Shown here piece by piece: positions 56,078-63,700 of a DNA stretch of 64,000 nt. The notes under the pieces are model-generated. The model saw only the letters and a program-made list of their open reading frames with translations, did not search any database and was not told the origin of the DNA. The stretch is from NCBI RefSeq assembly GCF_023028225.1, contig NZ_CP095482.1, positions 1,922,001 through 1,986,000 on the forward strand, in the 5' to 3' direction. A program made the position numbers and the translations under genes. Source of the DNA: Halorientalis litorea. GTDB taxonomy: Archaea > Halobacteriota > Halobacteria > Halobacteriales > Haloarculaceae. The number at the start of each line of letters is the position of its first letter. Positions within the stretch are counted from its first letter, which is position 1.

Positions 56078-56102
56078 TGAACTGCGTATAAAAGCGTGGA
56101 CT

Positions 56103-56840
56103 ATGCCTTCACCAGGTGCAGAGCAAATTTGGCTGTGGATCGGTACAGCACTCATGGCAGTAGGGACGTTGGCGTTCATCGGCATGGGTTGGGGCGAAGA
56201 AGACCCCGAAGCACAAGAGTACTACATCATCACGATATTCATCCCGGCCATCGCGGCGTCGGCGTATTTCTCGATGGCCATGGGATTCGGGCTCACAGAA
56301 CTGTCCGTACCGTGGGCCAGTGAGGCCCTCGACATCTACTGGGCCCGCTACGCCGACTGGCTGTTCACGACGCCGCTGCTGCTGATCGACCTCGCCCTGC
56401 TCGCCGGGGCGAACCGCAATACAATCTCCACCCTCGTCGGCCTCGACGTGGGGATGATCGTGACCGGCCTCGTCGGCGCGCTGGTCACCTCCAGCCAGAC
56501 GATGCGCATCGTCTGGTGGGGCATCAGCTGCGGGTTCTTCCTCGCACTGCTGTACATCCTCGTCAGCCGCCTCTCGGCGCAGGCGTCGACACAGCCGGGG
56601 TCGGTCGGAGCCCTGTTCAGTACGCTTCGGAACGTGGTGATACTGCTGTGGACGGCCTACCCCATCGTCTGGATCGTCGGTACGGAGGGGCTGGGCCTCA
56701 TCCCGCTGTACTGGGAGACTGCGGTGTTCATGGTCCTCGACGTGCTCGCGAAGGTCGGGTTCGGCTTCCTGCTGCTCCGTAGCCGGAGCGTCCTCGACCA
56801 GGTGTCGTCGAGTACGGCCGACGCGACTGCGGCCGACTGA
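56103..56840 (+). CDS. bop: Bacteriorhodopsin, light-driven proton pump
   Basis: 245 residues with seven membrane helices. Helix C reads RYADWLFTTPLLLIDLALL, giving Asp85 (proton acceptor), Thr89 and Asp96 (donor) in this protein's own numbering, so it is a proton pump and not a halo- or sensory rhodopsin. Arg82 is present. Release-group glutamates are Glu195 and Glu205; Asp213 and the retinal Schiff-base Lys217 are in VLDVLAKVGFGFLLLRS. The short N-terminus before helix A (MPSPGAEQ) matches processed bR precursors. Retinal-synthesis genes follow on the same strand. Confidence 0.97.
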   Translation: MPSPGAEQIWLWIGTALMAVGTLAFIGMGWGEEDPEAQEYYIITIFIPAIAASAYFSMAMGFGLTELSVPWASEALDIYWARYADWLFTTPLLLIDLALLAGANRNTISTLVGLDVGMIVTGLVGALVTSSQTMRIVWWGISCGFFLALLYILVSRLSAQASTQPGSVGALFSTLRNVVILLWTAYPIVWIVGTEGLGLIPLYWETAVFMVLDVLAKVGFGFLLLRSRSVLDQVSSSTADATAAD

Positions 56841-56857
56841 CCGGACGCCGGAGCCAA

Positions 56858-56863
56858 TTTTTT
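56858..56863 (+). terminator. T-run terminator after bop
   Basis: A TTTTTT run 18 bp after the bop stop, preceded by GGAGCCAA, is the usual minimal archaeal termination signal. TACTAATATT just beyond it (56878-56887) could be the crtY promoter, implying partly independent transcription. Confidence 0.45.
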
Positions 56864-56943
56864 GTGTACGTACAACGTACTAATATTGACGTGGCACTCA
56901 CACGTCTCCCGACACGGCCGTGTGTCCGGCGGGTGAGTGACTG

Positions 56944-57705
56944 ATGTTCGATACCCCGCTCGTCGCCCTGACGTATCTGGAGTTTCACCTCGTGTTCGTC
57001 GTCCCGCCGCTTCTCATCCTCGCCGCGACGACCCGCTGGACCGACCGACGGTACGCGCTCCCCGGGGGACTCGGCATCCTCACCGTCGTCGCCGTCCTGT
57101 ACACGACGCCGTGGGACAACCACCTCATCGCGGTCGGCGTCTGGGACTACCCCGCCGAGGCCGTCGTCGCTCGTGTTTGGCAGGCTCCGGTCGAGGAGTA
57201 CCTGTTTTTCGCCCTCCAGCCGCTGTTGACGGGGCTGTGGCTCGCCCGTCTGGAGACGCAGAGTGCCCGCGAGTTCGGCATCCCGCTCGGGCACCGCATC
57301 GTGGGTGCCCTCGCCGGACTGGCGGTCGCACTGGCCGGCTGGTTGTTGCTCGCCGAACCGACGTACTACCTCGGTACCCTCCTCCTGTGGGCCGGCCCGG
57401 TGTTGGCCATCCAGTGGGGCTTCGCGTGGCCCGTCCTCTGGGACCGCCGCCGGACGCTCCTGTTGGGCGTCGGCGTCCCGACGGTGTACCTCTGGATAGC
57501 CGACCGCATCGCCATCGAACTCGGCATCTGGGTGTTCGACCCCCAGTACATGACTGGCATCGAACTGCTCGGCCTCCCGATAGAGGAAGCCCTCTTTTTC
57601 GCGCTGACCAACGCTTTCCTCGTGCAGGGACTCGTCCTGTTCTGGTGGGTCACCGACCGCTGGGCGACGGTCCGGGAGACGTGGCCGCGGCCGACAACTG
57701 GGTGA
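56944..57705 (+). CDS. crtY: Lycopene cyclase (haloarchaeal CrtY type)
   Basis: 253 residues, about seven membrane segments, a fused form of the heterodimeric CrtYcYd/CarRP cyclase. Both repeat halves show the family motifs: TTPWDNHLIAVGVWDY with APVEEYLFFALQPLLTGLW in the first, and GIWVFDPQYMTGIELLG with LPIEEALFFALTNAFLVQG in the second. It cyclises both ends of lycopene to beta-carotene. It lies between bop and the beta-carotene dioxygenase and thus supplies the retinal precursor. Confidence 0.94.
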   Translation: MFDTPLVALTYLEFHLVFVVPPLLILAATTRWTDRRYALPGGLGILTVVAVLYTTPWDNHLIAVGVWDYPAEAVVARVWQAPVEEYLFFALQPLLTGLWLARLETQSAREFGIPLGHRIVGALAGLAVALAGWLLLAEPTYYLGTLLLWAGPVLAIQWGFAWPVLWDRRRTLLLGVGVPTVYLWIADRIAIELGIWVFDPQYMTGIELLGLPIEEALFFALTNAFLVQGLVLFWWVTDRWATVRETWPRPTTG

Positions 57706-57712
57706 CCCACTC

Positions 57713-58756
57713 GTGTCAGTCACCGTCCCCGGAACCGACCTCGACGCGCCCCTCCGCGGGACGCTGGTCGCCGGCGTCCTCCGGCCGTCCTGGGTGGTGA
57801 CGGTGCTCGTTCTCGTCCCGTTCGCGCTCGGTGTCTCCGTCCCACCGACCGTCCAGTACGTTCCCCTCGTCGCCAGTGCCGTTCTGCTGGGGCTGCCCCA
57901 CGGTGCTATCGACCACCTCGCGTACCCGCGCGTGAGAGGCGAGGCCGTGACACTCCGAGCGATGGGCGTCGTCGTCGGCATCTACGCCGCCCTCGGTGCC
58001 GCGTACGCCGTGGGCTGGCTGGTCGCCCCGGCCGCCGCGTTCGCCTTCTTCATCCTCCTGACGTGGGGCCACTGGGGACAGGGTGACCTCTACGCGCTCC
58101 GGGCGTTCTGCCGGGCCGACTACCTCGATACGCCGCTGACCCGGTGGCTCGCCGTCGTCGTCCGGGGTGGCCTGCCGATGTTGGTCCCCCTCCTCGCGTT
58201 CCCCGAGTGGTACCGCCGCGTCGCCGACGCGCTGGTCTCCCTGTTCTCGCTCGGGGCCGTCGACACGCTGGCGTGGGCGTTCCGGGCCGACACCCGCCTC
58301 GTCCTCGGCGTCGCCTACGCCGCCCTCGTCCTCGCGTCCCTCGCGCTCGCGTTCGTCCGCACCGCCGACCGGTCGGTGTGGGCCGTCGACGCCGGGGAGA
58401 CGGCGTTGCTCGTCGCCTACTTCGCCGTCGTGCCACCGGTACTCGCCGTCGGCGTCTACTTCTGTGTCTGGCACGCCTACCGCCACATCGCCCGCCTCGC
58501 GCTCTTGGAGCGGGACTCCCGAACCGCGCTCCGCGAGCGTCGCCTGTGGCCCGCACTCGCACGGTTCGCCCGGGAGGCGACACCGCTGACGCTGGTCTCT
58601 ATCGCCCTGCTGGGTGCGGTGTACCTGCTCGTTCCGAACCCGCCCACGACACTGCCGGGGTGGGTCGCGCTGTACCTCGTCCTCATCGCCGTGCTGACGC
58701 TCCCGCACGTCGTCGTCGTGAGCGTGATGGACCGCGAGCAGTCGGTGTGGGCGTGA
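57713..58756 (+). CDS. brp: Beta-carotene 15,15'-dioxygenase, Brp/Blh family
   Basis: 347 residues from GTG 57713, with eight or more membrane segments. Iron ligands are expected from GLPHGAIDHLAYPR, LTWGHWGQGDLYALR and CVWHAYRHIARL, the conserved His clusters of Brp/Blh proteins. The enzyme splits beta-carotene into two molecules of retinal, the chromophore of bR. It starts 8 bp after crtY, so the two are probably one transcript. The last His, in TLPHVVVVS, is also family-typical. Confidence 0.93.
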   Translation: MSVTVPGTDLDAPLRGTLVAGVLRPSWVVTVLVLVPFALGVSVPPTVQYVPLVASAVLLGLPHGAIDHLAYPRVRGEAVTLRAMGVVVGIYAALGAAYAVGWLVAPAAAFAFFILLTWGHWGQGDLYALRAFCRADYLDTPLTRWLAVVVRGGLPMLVPLLAFPEWYRRVADALVSLFSLGAVDTLAWAFRADTRLVLGVAYAALVLASLALAFVRTADRSVWAVDAGETALLVAYFAVVPPVLAVGVYFCVWHAYRHIARLALLERDSRTALRERRLWPALARFAREATPLTLVSIALLGAVYLLVPNPPTTLPGWVALYLVLIAVLTLPHVVVVSVMDREQSVWA

Positions 58757-58797
58757 GCGGCGGAAGCTAGTTAACCCAGTCCGCTAATTGGTCGGGC

Positions 58798-59286
58798 ATG
58801 CAACTGCGCCGACTCGTCCGTTCGGAGGACGCCGTCAGCCCCGTTATCGGTGTCATCCTGATGGTCGCAATCACCGTCATCCTCGCCGCCGTCATCGCCT
58901 CGTTCGTCCTCGGCCTCGGTGGCGACACGGAGGCGGTGCCGACGGCGACGTTCGACTTCGAGAAGATAGAACTCTCCGGACAACCCGACGAGTTGCGGGT
59001 CACTCACGAAACCGGGACCGGCATCGTCAACACCGACCTCTACTTCGGGTCCCCGGACGGCGTCCAGGACGAGGACGGAAGCCCCGGCCCGGTGAATCGG
59101 CTGTCGTGGTACGAGGCGGCCGAAGACAACGGCGCGAGCGAGGGCGACAGTGTCGCCGGCGGCGACTCCGTTCTCATCGAACCGCCGAACGCCAGCCCCG
59201 AACTCGAAGACAAGACCATCGACGTCATCTGGCAGTCCGATGGCAACTCGGCGACGCTCGATACGTTCCGGGGCGAGGACGCCTGA
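58798..59286 (+). CDS. Type IV pilin-like protein
   Basis: 162 residues. The class III signal ends in VRSEDAVSPVIGVILMVAI, the DUF1628-type archaeal pilin start; prepilin peptidase would cut before the hydrophobic helix, which then mediates assembly. The rest is an acidic beta-rich head with no Cys. It may form a minor pilin or adhesion filament. It starts 42 bp after brp, with AGCTAGTTAA upstream as a possible own promoter. Confidence 0.87.
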   Translation: MQLRRLVRSEDAVSPVIGVILMVAITVILAAVIASFVLGLGGDTEAVPTATFDFEKIELSGQPDELRVTHETGTGIVNTDLYFGSPDGVQDEDGSPGPVNRLSWYEAAEDNGASEGDSVAGGDSVLIEPPNASPELEDKTIDVIWQSDGNSATLDTFRGEDA

Positions 59287-59331
59287 GCGGTCGCTGGTCG
59301 GTGGAAATCTCGCAGAACGGTTCGGCGGGGA

Positions 59332-59922
59332 CTACCTGCCGCGCCCGCGGCCGCTGTTGATGCTCGGGCGGGTGTGTTCCGTGCCTTTGCCCTTCTTGTC
59401 GAGGCCACGGTTGGACTGGCCCGCGCTGGTCAGGCCGCGGTAGGCCCGGCCGCGGTGGCTGTCGTCGCAAATCCAGTTGAGGTCGTCGTCGTTCTCGATG
59501 GCCGGGTGGTCGGGGTCGAGCATGATGACCTCGAACCACTTCTGCCGGCCGTCTTCACCGACCCAGTAGGAGTTGAGGACGCGGAGGTTGCGGTACTTGC
59601 GCGTGGACCGCTCCTCGGCGACCCGCTGGAGGTTCTTCCGGCGGGTGATGCGGGTCACGCCCTGACGTTTCGACCGGCGACCGGCGGTGAACCGCTGTTT
59701 GCGCGCGCCGCCCTTGCGGACGCTCACGCGGGCGACGACGACGCCCTGTTTCGCCTTGTAGCCCAGCGAGCGGGCCTTGTCGAGGCGGGTCGGTCGCTCG
59801 ACGCGCTCTATCGCGCCCTGGTCGCGCCACTCTTGCTGTCGTTGCCACTGTAGTTCGGCGAGGTCCCCGTCGTCGGGGTCCGCCCACGCGTCCTTGATGT
59901 GGGAGTAGAAGCTTCGTGCCAT
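59332..59922 (-). CDS. rpl15e: 50S ribosomal protein L15e
   Basis: 196 residues from ATG 59922 (MARSFYSHIKDAWADPDDGD). The basic body matches eukaryotic/archaeal eL15: RLDKARSLGYKAKQGVVVAR, VSVRKGGARKQRF, LRVLNSYWVGEDGRQKWFEV and the C-terminal RGLTSAGQSNRGLDKKGKG. It binds 23S rRNA near the peptidyl-transferase region. Ten extra in-frame upstream codons are possible but MARSFY is the conserved start. Confidence 0.97.
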   Translation of the reverse strand: MARSFYSHIKDAWADPDDGDLAELQWQRQQEWRDQGAIERVERPTRLDKARSLGYKAKQGVVVARVSVRKGGARKQRFTAGRRSKRQGVTRITRRKNLQRVAEERSTRKYRNLRVLNSYWVGEDGRQKWFEVIMLDPDHPAIENDDDLNWICDDSHRGRAYRGLTSAGQSNRGLDKKGKGTEHTRPSINSGRGRGR

Positions 59923-60129
59923 GATTGTCACCACGGGCGTTGCGTGGTTCAAACTGCATATCGCAGTTCACATCCCGACCTGTGAAACAGGTGCCCGCTG
60001 GTGCCCGTCGTCCAGCGAGTTACCCTCACCTTCCCTGCTACCGGGGTTAAGGCCTTCGAACTCTCGCGGCACGCCGGGTCACGGCCGACCCGCCCTTCCG
60101 CGTCGCTATGACTGCTTTCTGGCCCCGCG

Positions 60130-60300
60130 CCAAAAATTCCATTATCTAATAAGATAATACAAAATCAAATAATGAAATTATATCGCAATACAGAGGCTGT
60201 GAAAACGGCATTCTCAGGCTGTGAAAACGGTTTTATATAGACATTATCAGGAATAGTAAACGGCACGATTGTATTAATAGGGGGCACTGTTCAAAACTGA
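60130..60300. promoter_or_regulatory. AT-rich regulatory region upstream of the PadR-like gene
   Basis: The 380-bp gap between L15e and the PadR-like gene holds a sharply AT-rich segment. It contains a near-perfect dyad ATTATCTAATAAGATAAT (60141-60158), and the direct repeat AGGCTGTGAAAACGG at 60194-60208 and 60216-60230, spaced 22 bp (two helical turns). Two TATA-like boxes follow, TTTTATATAG (60231-60240) and TATTAATA (60272-60279); the latter is centred 27 bp from the ATG at 60303. The remaining 59923-60129 shows no feature I recognise. Confidence 0.6.
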
Positions 60301-60302
60301 AT

Positions 60303-60884
60303 ATGGAGTCTGAGAGAGGTAGTCAGGTGCCGAGCAAACACGGTGGCCGGGAAAGGATGTCAAACGAAGACGGGACGCGCGTTCGTGACTCGGACGCTGT
60401 CCGGGTAAGCGATGGCGGCGTGACCATCGACCAACTGTACAGCGAACTCCAGTCCAACCGCTCCGACGACGACGACACGAACGTCAGACTCACCCCGGAC
60501 CAGTCATCAGAAGCGATTCTCGACGACGTCCTAACGGCGTTGTTCGACGAACAGAACTTCAACTTCGCGGACTCGACGGTCAAGGACAACCTCGACGAGA
60601 TACTGCTCCTGCTGGTCGCACACCGCGATTCCGATACACACGGGAAGACGCTGATGAGCGACCTCGCTGTCGTTTTCGATACCCACCTCAGCCCGGGGAC
60701 CGTGTATCCGCAACTACACGAACTGTCCGACGACGACTTGCTCGAAGCACAGGAACTCGTCCGGACCAAGGAGTACCAGATAAAGGACGAGGAGGCGTTC
60801 GCCGAACGTATCCGCGGAGCTATGGAGCAGCACCTCGCACTCGGGTTTTACCTACAGACGGCTCTGTCGGAGTATCTCGACTAA
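60303..60884 (+). CDS. PadR-like winged-helix transcriptional regulator
   Basis: 193 residues. The first 85 are acidic and probably flexible. From about 98, LDEILLLLVAHRDSDTHGKT, LMSDLAVVFDTHLSPGTVYP and QLHELSDDDLLEAQELV follow the PadR winged-helix pattern, including the S-x-GTVYP recognition helix. A C-terminal helix (FAERIRGAMEQHLALGFYLQ) may dimerise. The ATG at 60303 suits the -27 box; an internal ATG at 60357 is possible. Position beside the archaellin genes makes a motility-regulator role attractive but unproven. Confidence 0.78.
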   Translation: MESERGSQVPSKHGGRERMSNEDGTRVRDSDAVRVSDGGVTIDQLYSELQSNRSDDDDTNVRLTPDQSSEAILDDVLTALFDEQNFNFADSTVKDNLDEILLLLVAHRDSDTHGKTLMSDLAVVFDTHLSPGTVYPQLHELSDDDLLEAQELVRTKEYQIKDEEAFAERIRGAMEQHLALGFYLQTALSEYLD

Positions 60885-61123
60885 CTGCGGTAGCCGAGTT
60901 CCCTTTCCTGTCGGTTCTCCTTTTCGGGACGCCCGACCCCTGTACACAGTAGTCTCGCCCACACTCCGTGTCCGCGCAGTCCGTTTCGTCCACGCGCTCG
61001 GGTCACTGACTCCGGGCGTCCCGTCCGCGCAGTTCTGCCAGTAATACCGCCGGGCGACTCGCCGGTGTCGCCGCTCACGGTGGACAGCGTTCTGTAAAAA
61101 GAGCCGGAATGTGACTGATAGCG

Positions 61124-61525
61124 TCAGCGAACCCGGGCCTCGACGTCGAGGTCCGTGTTCGTGAGCAACACCGCTATCACTTCTGCTGGTGGCGTTCCGT
61201 CCGACACCTGTTCGGCGTACCAACGCAACAGCGACTCGAACGCCTCCGACACGTCGTTCGTCTCGACGCTGTGGCTGTCTTCGCTCGTGCCCGCTCGCGC
61301 GACTGCTCGCATCGCGTACGCACCGTCGAGGTCCGCGAGCGACCCCGCCGACGCGGCAGGCTGTGCCGACCCGTCGGCCGGGGGCGTGCCCCCGTCCGTG
61401 GCCGGGCGACTCCCGTCGTCGTCGGTCACGACGACGTGACGGCCGTCGTCGAGTTGCTTGACGTACTCGTCGTCGGGGCCGAGGTCCGAGGGCGACAGGA
61501 TACCCTCGGGGGCCTCCTCAGTCAT
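61124..61525 (-). CDS. Small archaellum-locus protein (DUF7500-like), hypothetical
   Basis: 133 residues from ATG 61525, beginning MTEEAPEGILSPSDLGPDDE, then YVKQLDDGRHVVVTDDD, a low-complexity Ala/Gly/Pro stretch and a helical C-terminus (NDVSEAFESLLRWYAEQV, EVIAVLLTNTDLDVEARVR). The opening resembles haloarchaeal proteins found near archaellum genes (I believe DUF7500). The first 18 codons and the upstream ribosome-binding region are duplicated at the start of the adjacent archaellin gene. A G-rich SD-like GGGAGGGAG precedes the ATG. Function unknown. Confidence 0.75.
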   Translation of the reverse strand: MTEEAPEGILSPSDLGPDDEYVKQLDDGRHVVVTDDDGSRPATDGGTPPADGSAQPAASAGSLADLDGAYAMRAVARAGTSEDSHSVETNDVSEAFESLLRWYAEQVSDGTPPAEVIAVLLTNTDLDVEARVR

Positions 61526-61556
61526 GACTCCCTCCCGTGACTGCGGGACGTGACGG
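61471..61556 (-). repeat. Duplicated leader block, copy 1 (start of the DUF7500-like gene)
   Basis: 86 bp covering the first 18 codons plus about 31 bp upstream. It is repeated at 62267-62350 with only a 2-nt length change and a few substitutions just upstream of the ATG; the coding part is identical by eye. Confidence 0.85.
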
Positions 61557-61615
61557 CCGGCTTGGCCGACCCGACGTGTCGTCGGTGTAATCGATGTCCG
61601 CTTCAAGGCTGCATC

Positions 61616-61638
61616 GCAACCACGCACGGCGTGGCTGC
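61616..61638 (-). terminator. Hairpin between an archaellin gene and the DUF7500-like gene
   Basis: Arms GCAACCACGC and GCGTGGCTGC pair over 10 bp with one G-U, loop ACG. It lies 60 bp past the archaellin stop on the minus strand; it may end or stabilise the archaellin mRNA. No T-run is adjacent. Confidence 0.35.
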
Positions 61639-61697
61639 GGTGGGCGTACACCGTGCGTCGTTGCCAGCATCGTCGGAGTGTGGTCAGCTCTCATGTG

Positions 61698-62321
61698 TTA
61701 CACCGGGAAGTAGTCACTCTGTATGACATTGGGGACGTCGACCCCGTAGACGGTCGTCGCACCCGACTGTTCGACGAAGGTCAACTCCGCCGAGGCTCCC
61801 TCCTCGAGCGAGGTTCCTTCGACGGACACGACATCGATACGGATTTCGACCCGTTCTGACGTTTCGTTCAGCACCGTCGGGGACGCGGCTCCTCCGGTTC
61901 CCGCAATGTGCGTGGTGCTGAATGACTCGCCATCGGCAGTTCCGGTAGTATGCTCGAGGTTCGCTGCCGCAGACCCGGAGCGGTACTGGATAGTCATGTC
62001 TTCGAGGTCGATGTCGTCGGACCCCGCGGACTTCTTGAGTACCAATTCGATGCGCTCCATGGAACCGTGGACGCTTTTGTCGACTCCGGTCGCGGAGACG
62101 ACGTCGACTTGATTGGAGACCTGTGCTTGTGCGTCGTCGCCGGTGTCCGAGGCACGGGATTCGAGCTGTCCGCCCGTGTTGATGAGGACGCCGGCGGCGA
62201 CCGCGGCGACCAGCACCAGCGCGATGAAGATTATCAGCGTGCCGATGCCGACCTGCCCACGTGTGCCGTCGGGGCCGAGGTCCGAGGGCGACAGGATACC
62301 CTCGGGGGCCTCCTCAGTCAT
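61698..62321 (-). CDS. Archaellin with an exchanged, longer leader peptide
   Basis: 207 residues. From residue 23 it is a normal archaellin: [20 protein letters not shown], then [20 protein letters not shown] and a variable domain ending VYGVDVPNVIQSDYFPV. The leader before the peptidase site (after TRG, residue 22) is MTEEAPEGILSPSDLGPDGT, the start of the neighbouring DUF7500-like protein, instead of the 12-residue leaders of the other two copies. The Arg-Gly cleavage context remains. It has its own 5' region, separated from the upstream archaellin by 227 bp. Whether it is processed and assembled is untested. Confidence 0.88.
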   Translation of the reverse strand: MTEEAPEGILSPSDLGPDGTRGQVGIGTLIIFIALVLVAAVAAGVLINTGGQLESRASDTGDDAQAQVSNQVDVVSATGVDKSVHGSMERIELVLKKSAGSDDIDLEDMTIQYRSGSAAANLEHTTGTADGESFSTTHIAGTGGAASPTVLNETSERVEIRIDVVSVEGTSLEEGASAELTFVEQSGATTVYGVDVPNVIQSDYFPV

Positions 62322-62350
62322 GACCCCCCCGTGACTACGGGACGTGACGG
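62267..62350 (-). repeat. Duplicated leader block, copy 2 (start of the third archaellin)
   Basis: 84 bp matching 61471-61556. The match stops in the Asp codon just before Gly-Thr-Arg-Gly of the archaellin, marking the recombination junction near 62266; upstream it ends after GACGTGACGG (minus-strand 5' flank). Confidence 0.85.
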
Positions 62351-62548
62351 TCCGCGTGGGGGTGACTTAGAGCGATGCCGCACTCCTGTGGCCGGATGCC
62401 GTGCCGGGCCGTCGACGACCCGCTCAACGCGTCGTCGGTACCGGTCGACACATGCTGTCGGGCCACACTGCGACCGCGTGCGACGTGGCCAGGACGGCCA
62501 CACGTCGTGCGTCGTCGCCGTCGTCGGAGTGCGGTTCGTCGTCATACG
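62322..62548. other. Archaellin intergenic region
   Basis: This 227-bp gap contains leader block copy 2's upstream part and a possible stem GTGGCC-AGGAC-GGCCAC (62485-62501). The segment just after the 62549 archaellin stop resembles the region after the 61698 stop, so the gene and its 3' flank were duplicated together. No clear TATA box was found. Confidence 0.4.
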
Positions 62549-63133
62549 CTACACTGGGAAGTATTGCCCTTGGATGACGTCGGGGACGTTGACCCCGTAG
62601 ATGGTCGTCGCGCCCGACTGCTCGATGAAGGTCAGTTCGACCGAGGACCCTTCTTGCAGGTCCGTCCCTTCGACGCCCGCCACGTCGATGCCGATTTCGA
62701 CGCGTTCGGACGTTTCGTTCAGCACTGTCGGGGACGCGCTCCCTGCGACCTGCGTCGTGTTGAACTCCTGATTACCAGTACTCCCGGACTGGTACTCGAG
62801 GTTCGCTGCCGCAGACCCGGACTGGTACTCGATGGTCATGTCTTCGAGGTCGATGTCGTCGGACCCCGAGGACTTCTTGACCACGACCTTCAGGTACTCC
62901 ATCGAGTTGTCGCTGTCGTTGTTGACGCCGGTCGCGGAGACGACGTCGACTTGATTGGAGACCTGTGCTTGTGCGTCGTCGCCGGTGTCCGAGGCACGGG
63001 ATTCGAGCTGTCCGCCCGTGTTGATGAGGACGCCGGCGGCGACCGCGGCGACCAGCACCAGCGCGATGAAGATTATCAGCGTGCCGATGCCGACCTGCCC
63101 GCGTGCGTCGTCAGAGATGAATTTGTCTATCAT
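62549..63133 (-). CDS. Archaellin (archaellum filament subunit), second copy
   Basis: 194 residues. Leader MIDKFISDDARG is cut after Gly12 by the preflagellin peptidase, releasing [20 protein letters not shown] as the assembly helix. The exposed domain is acidic with N-glycosylation sequons (for example NETS, NTT). It ends [17 protein letters not shown] like the neighbouring copy. It begins 3 bp after the stop of the first archaellin, so both are on one mRNA. The C-terminal two thirds are closest to the 61698 copy. Confidence 0.95.
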   Translation of the reverse strand: MIDKFISDDARGQVGIGTLIIFIALVLVAAVAAGVLINTGGQLESRASDTGDDAQAQVSNQVDVVSATGVNNDSDNSMEYLKVVVKKSSGSDDIDLEDMTIEYQSGSAAANLEYQSGSTGNQEFNTTQVAGSASPTVLNETSERVEIGIDVAGVEGTDLQEGSSVELTFIEQSGATTIYGVNVPDVIQGQYFPV

Positions 63134-63136
63134 GTG

Positions 63137-63700
63137 TTACACCCCCACGTACGTGTCCGCGATGACGTCGGGGACGTTGACCCCGTAGATGGTCGCTGCA
63201 CCCGACTGGTCGACGATCTTCAACTCAGCTTCCTCGCCCGCGTCGAGCGTGTTGAGGTCTGTGTTCGCCGTCAGGTCGACTGCGATCATCGCCCGCTGGG
63301 ATGTCGATTCGAGGACGGTGGTAGAGCCGTGTAGCCCCGTAATCGTGACCCCGCTCGACGAGTTCGTCAGCGTCTCTGCCGACTGGTCGGCGGTGTACTG
63401 AATCGTCGCCTGCGAGACGTTCAGCGTGTCCGAACCCGGCGACTTCTTCACGATGAGCGTGATGTTCTCTGCGGCGGAGCTACCGTCGGTCTTGGCCCGA
63501 GCGGTGACGATGTCGATCTGATTGGAGACCTGTGCTTGTGCGTCGTCGCCGGTGTCCGAGGCACGGGATTCGAGCTGTCCGCCCGTGTTGATGAGGACGC
63601 CGGCGGCGACCGCGGCGACCAGCACCAGCGCGATGAAGATTATCAGCGTGCCGATGCCGACCTGCCCGCGGTCGGTGTCGTTGGGTGTTGGCAGTTTCAT
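63137..63700 (-). CDS. Archaellin (archaellum filament subunit), first copy
   Basis: 187 residues. Leader [12 protein letters not shown], then the same [20 protein letters not shown] helix. The variable domain differs more from the other two ([20 protein letters not shown]) and ends [17 protein letters not shown]. Sequons NIT and NSS suggest glycosylation. It is first in the archaellin transcript; minus-strand ATTAAG around 63755-63760 may be its TATA box. Multiple archaellins usually form major and minor parts of the filament. Confidence 0.95.
   Translation of the reverse strand: MKLPTPNDTDRGQVGIGTLIIFIALVLVAAVAAGVLINTGGQLESRASDTGDDAQAQVSNQIDIVTARAKTDGSSAAENITLIVKKSPGSDTLNVSQATIQYTADQSAETLTNSSSGVTITGLHGSTTVLESTSQRAMIAVDLTANTDLNTLDAGEEAELKIVDQSGAATIYGVNVPDVIADTYVGV

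Larger units (their letters stand above)
62111..63667 (-). repeat. 148-bp block identical in three archaellin genes
   Basis: Copies at 62111-62258, 62953-63100 and 63520-63667 show no difference by eye. The first two continue identically for 25 bp more (62086-62258 and 62928-63100). The block codes for the assembly helix and the next 25 or so residues. Identity at silent sites implies recent duplication or ongoing gene conversion. Confidence 0.9.

Noticed and set aside
56087-56094. TATAAAAG as the main bop TATA box
   Set aside because: It would put the transcription start inside the coding region; TTTACTAT at 56070 has correct spacing. Kept as a finding, not as the promoter call.
60885-61123. 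tRNA or small RNA gene in the 239-bp gap after the PadR-like gene
   Set aside because: I found no cloverleaf with T-loop GTTCRA and matching acceptor arms; nothing definite is present.
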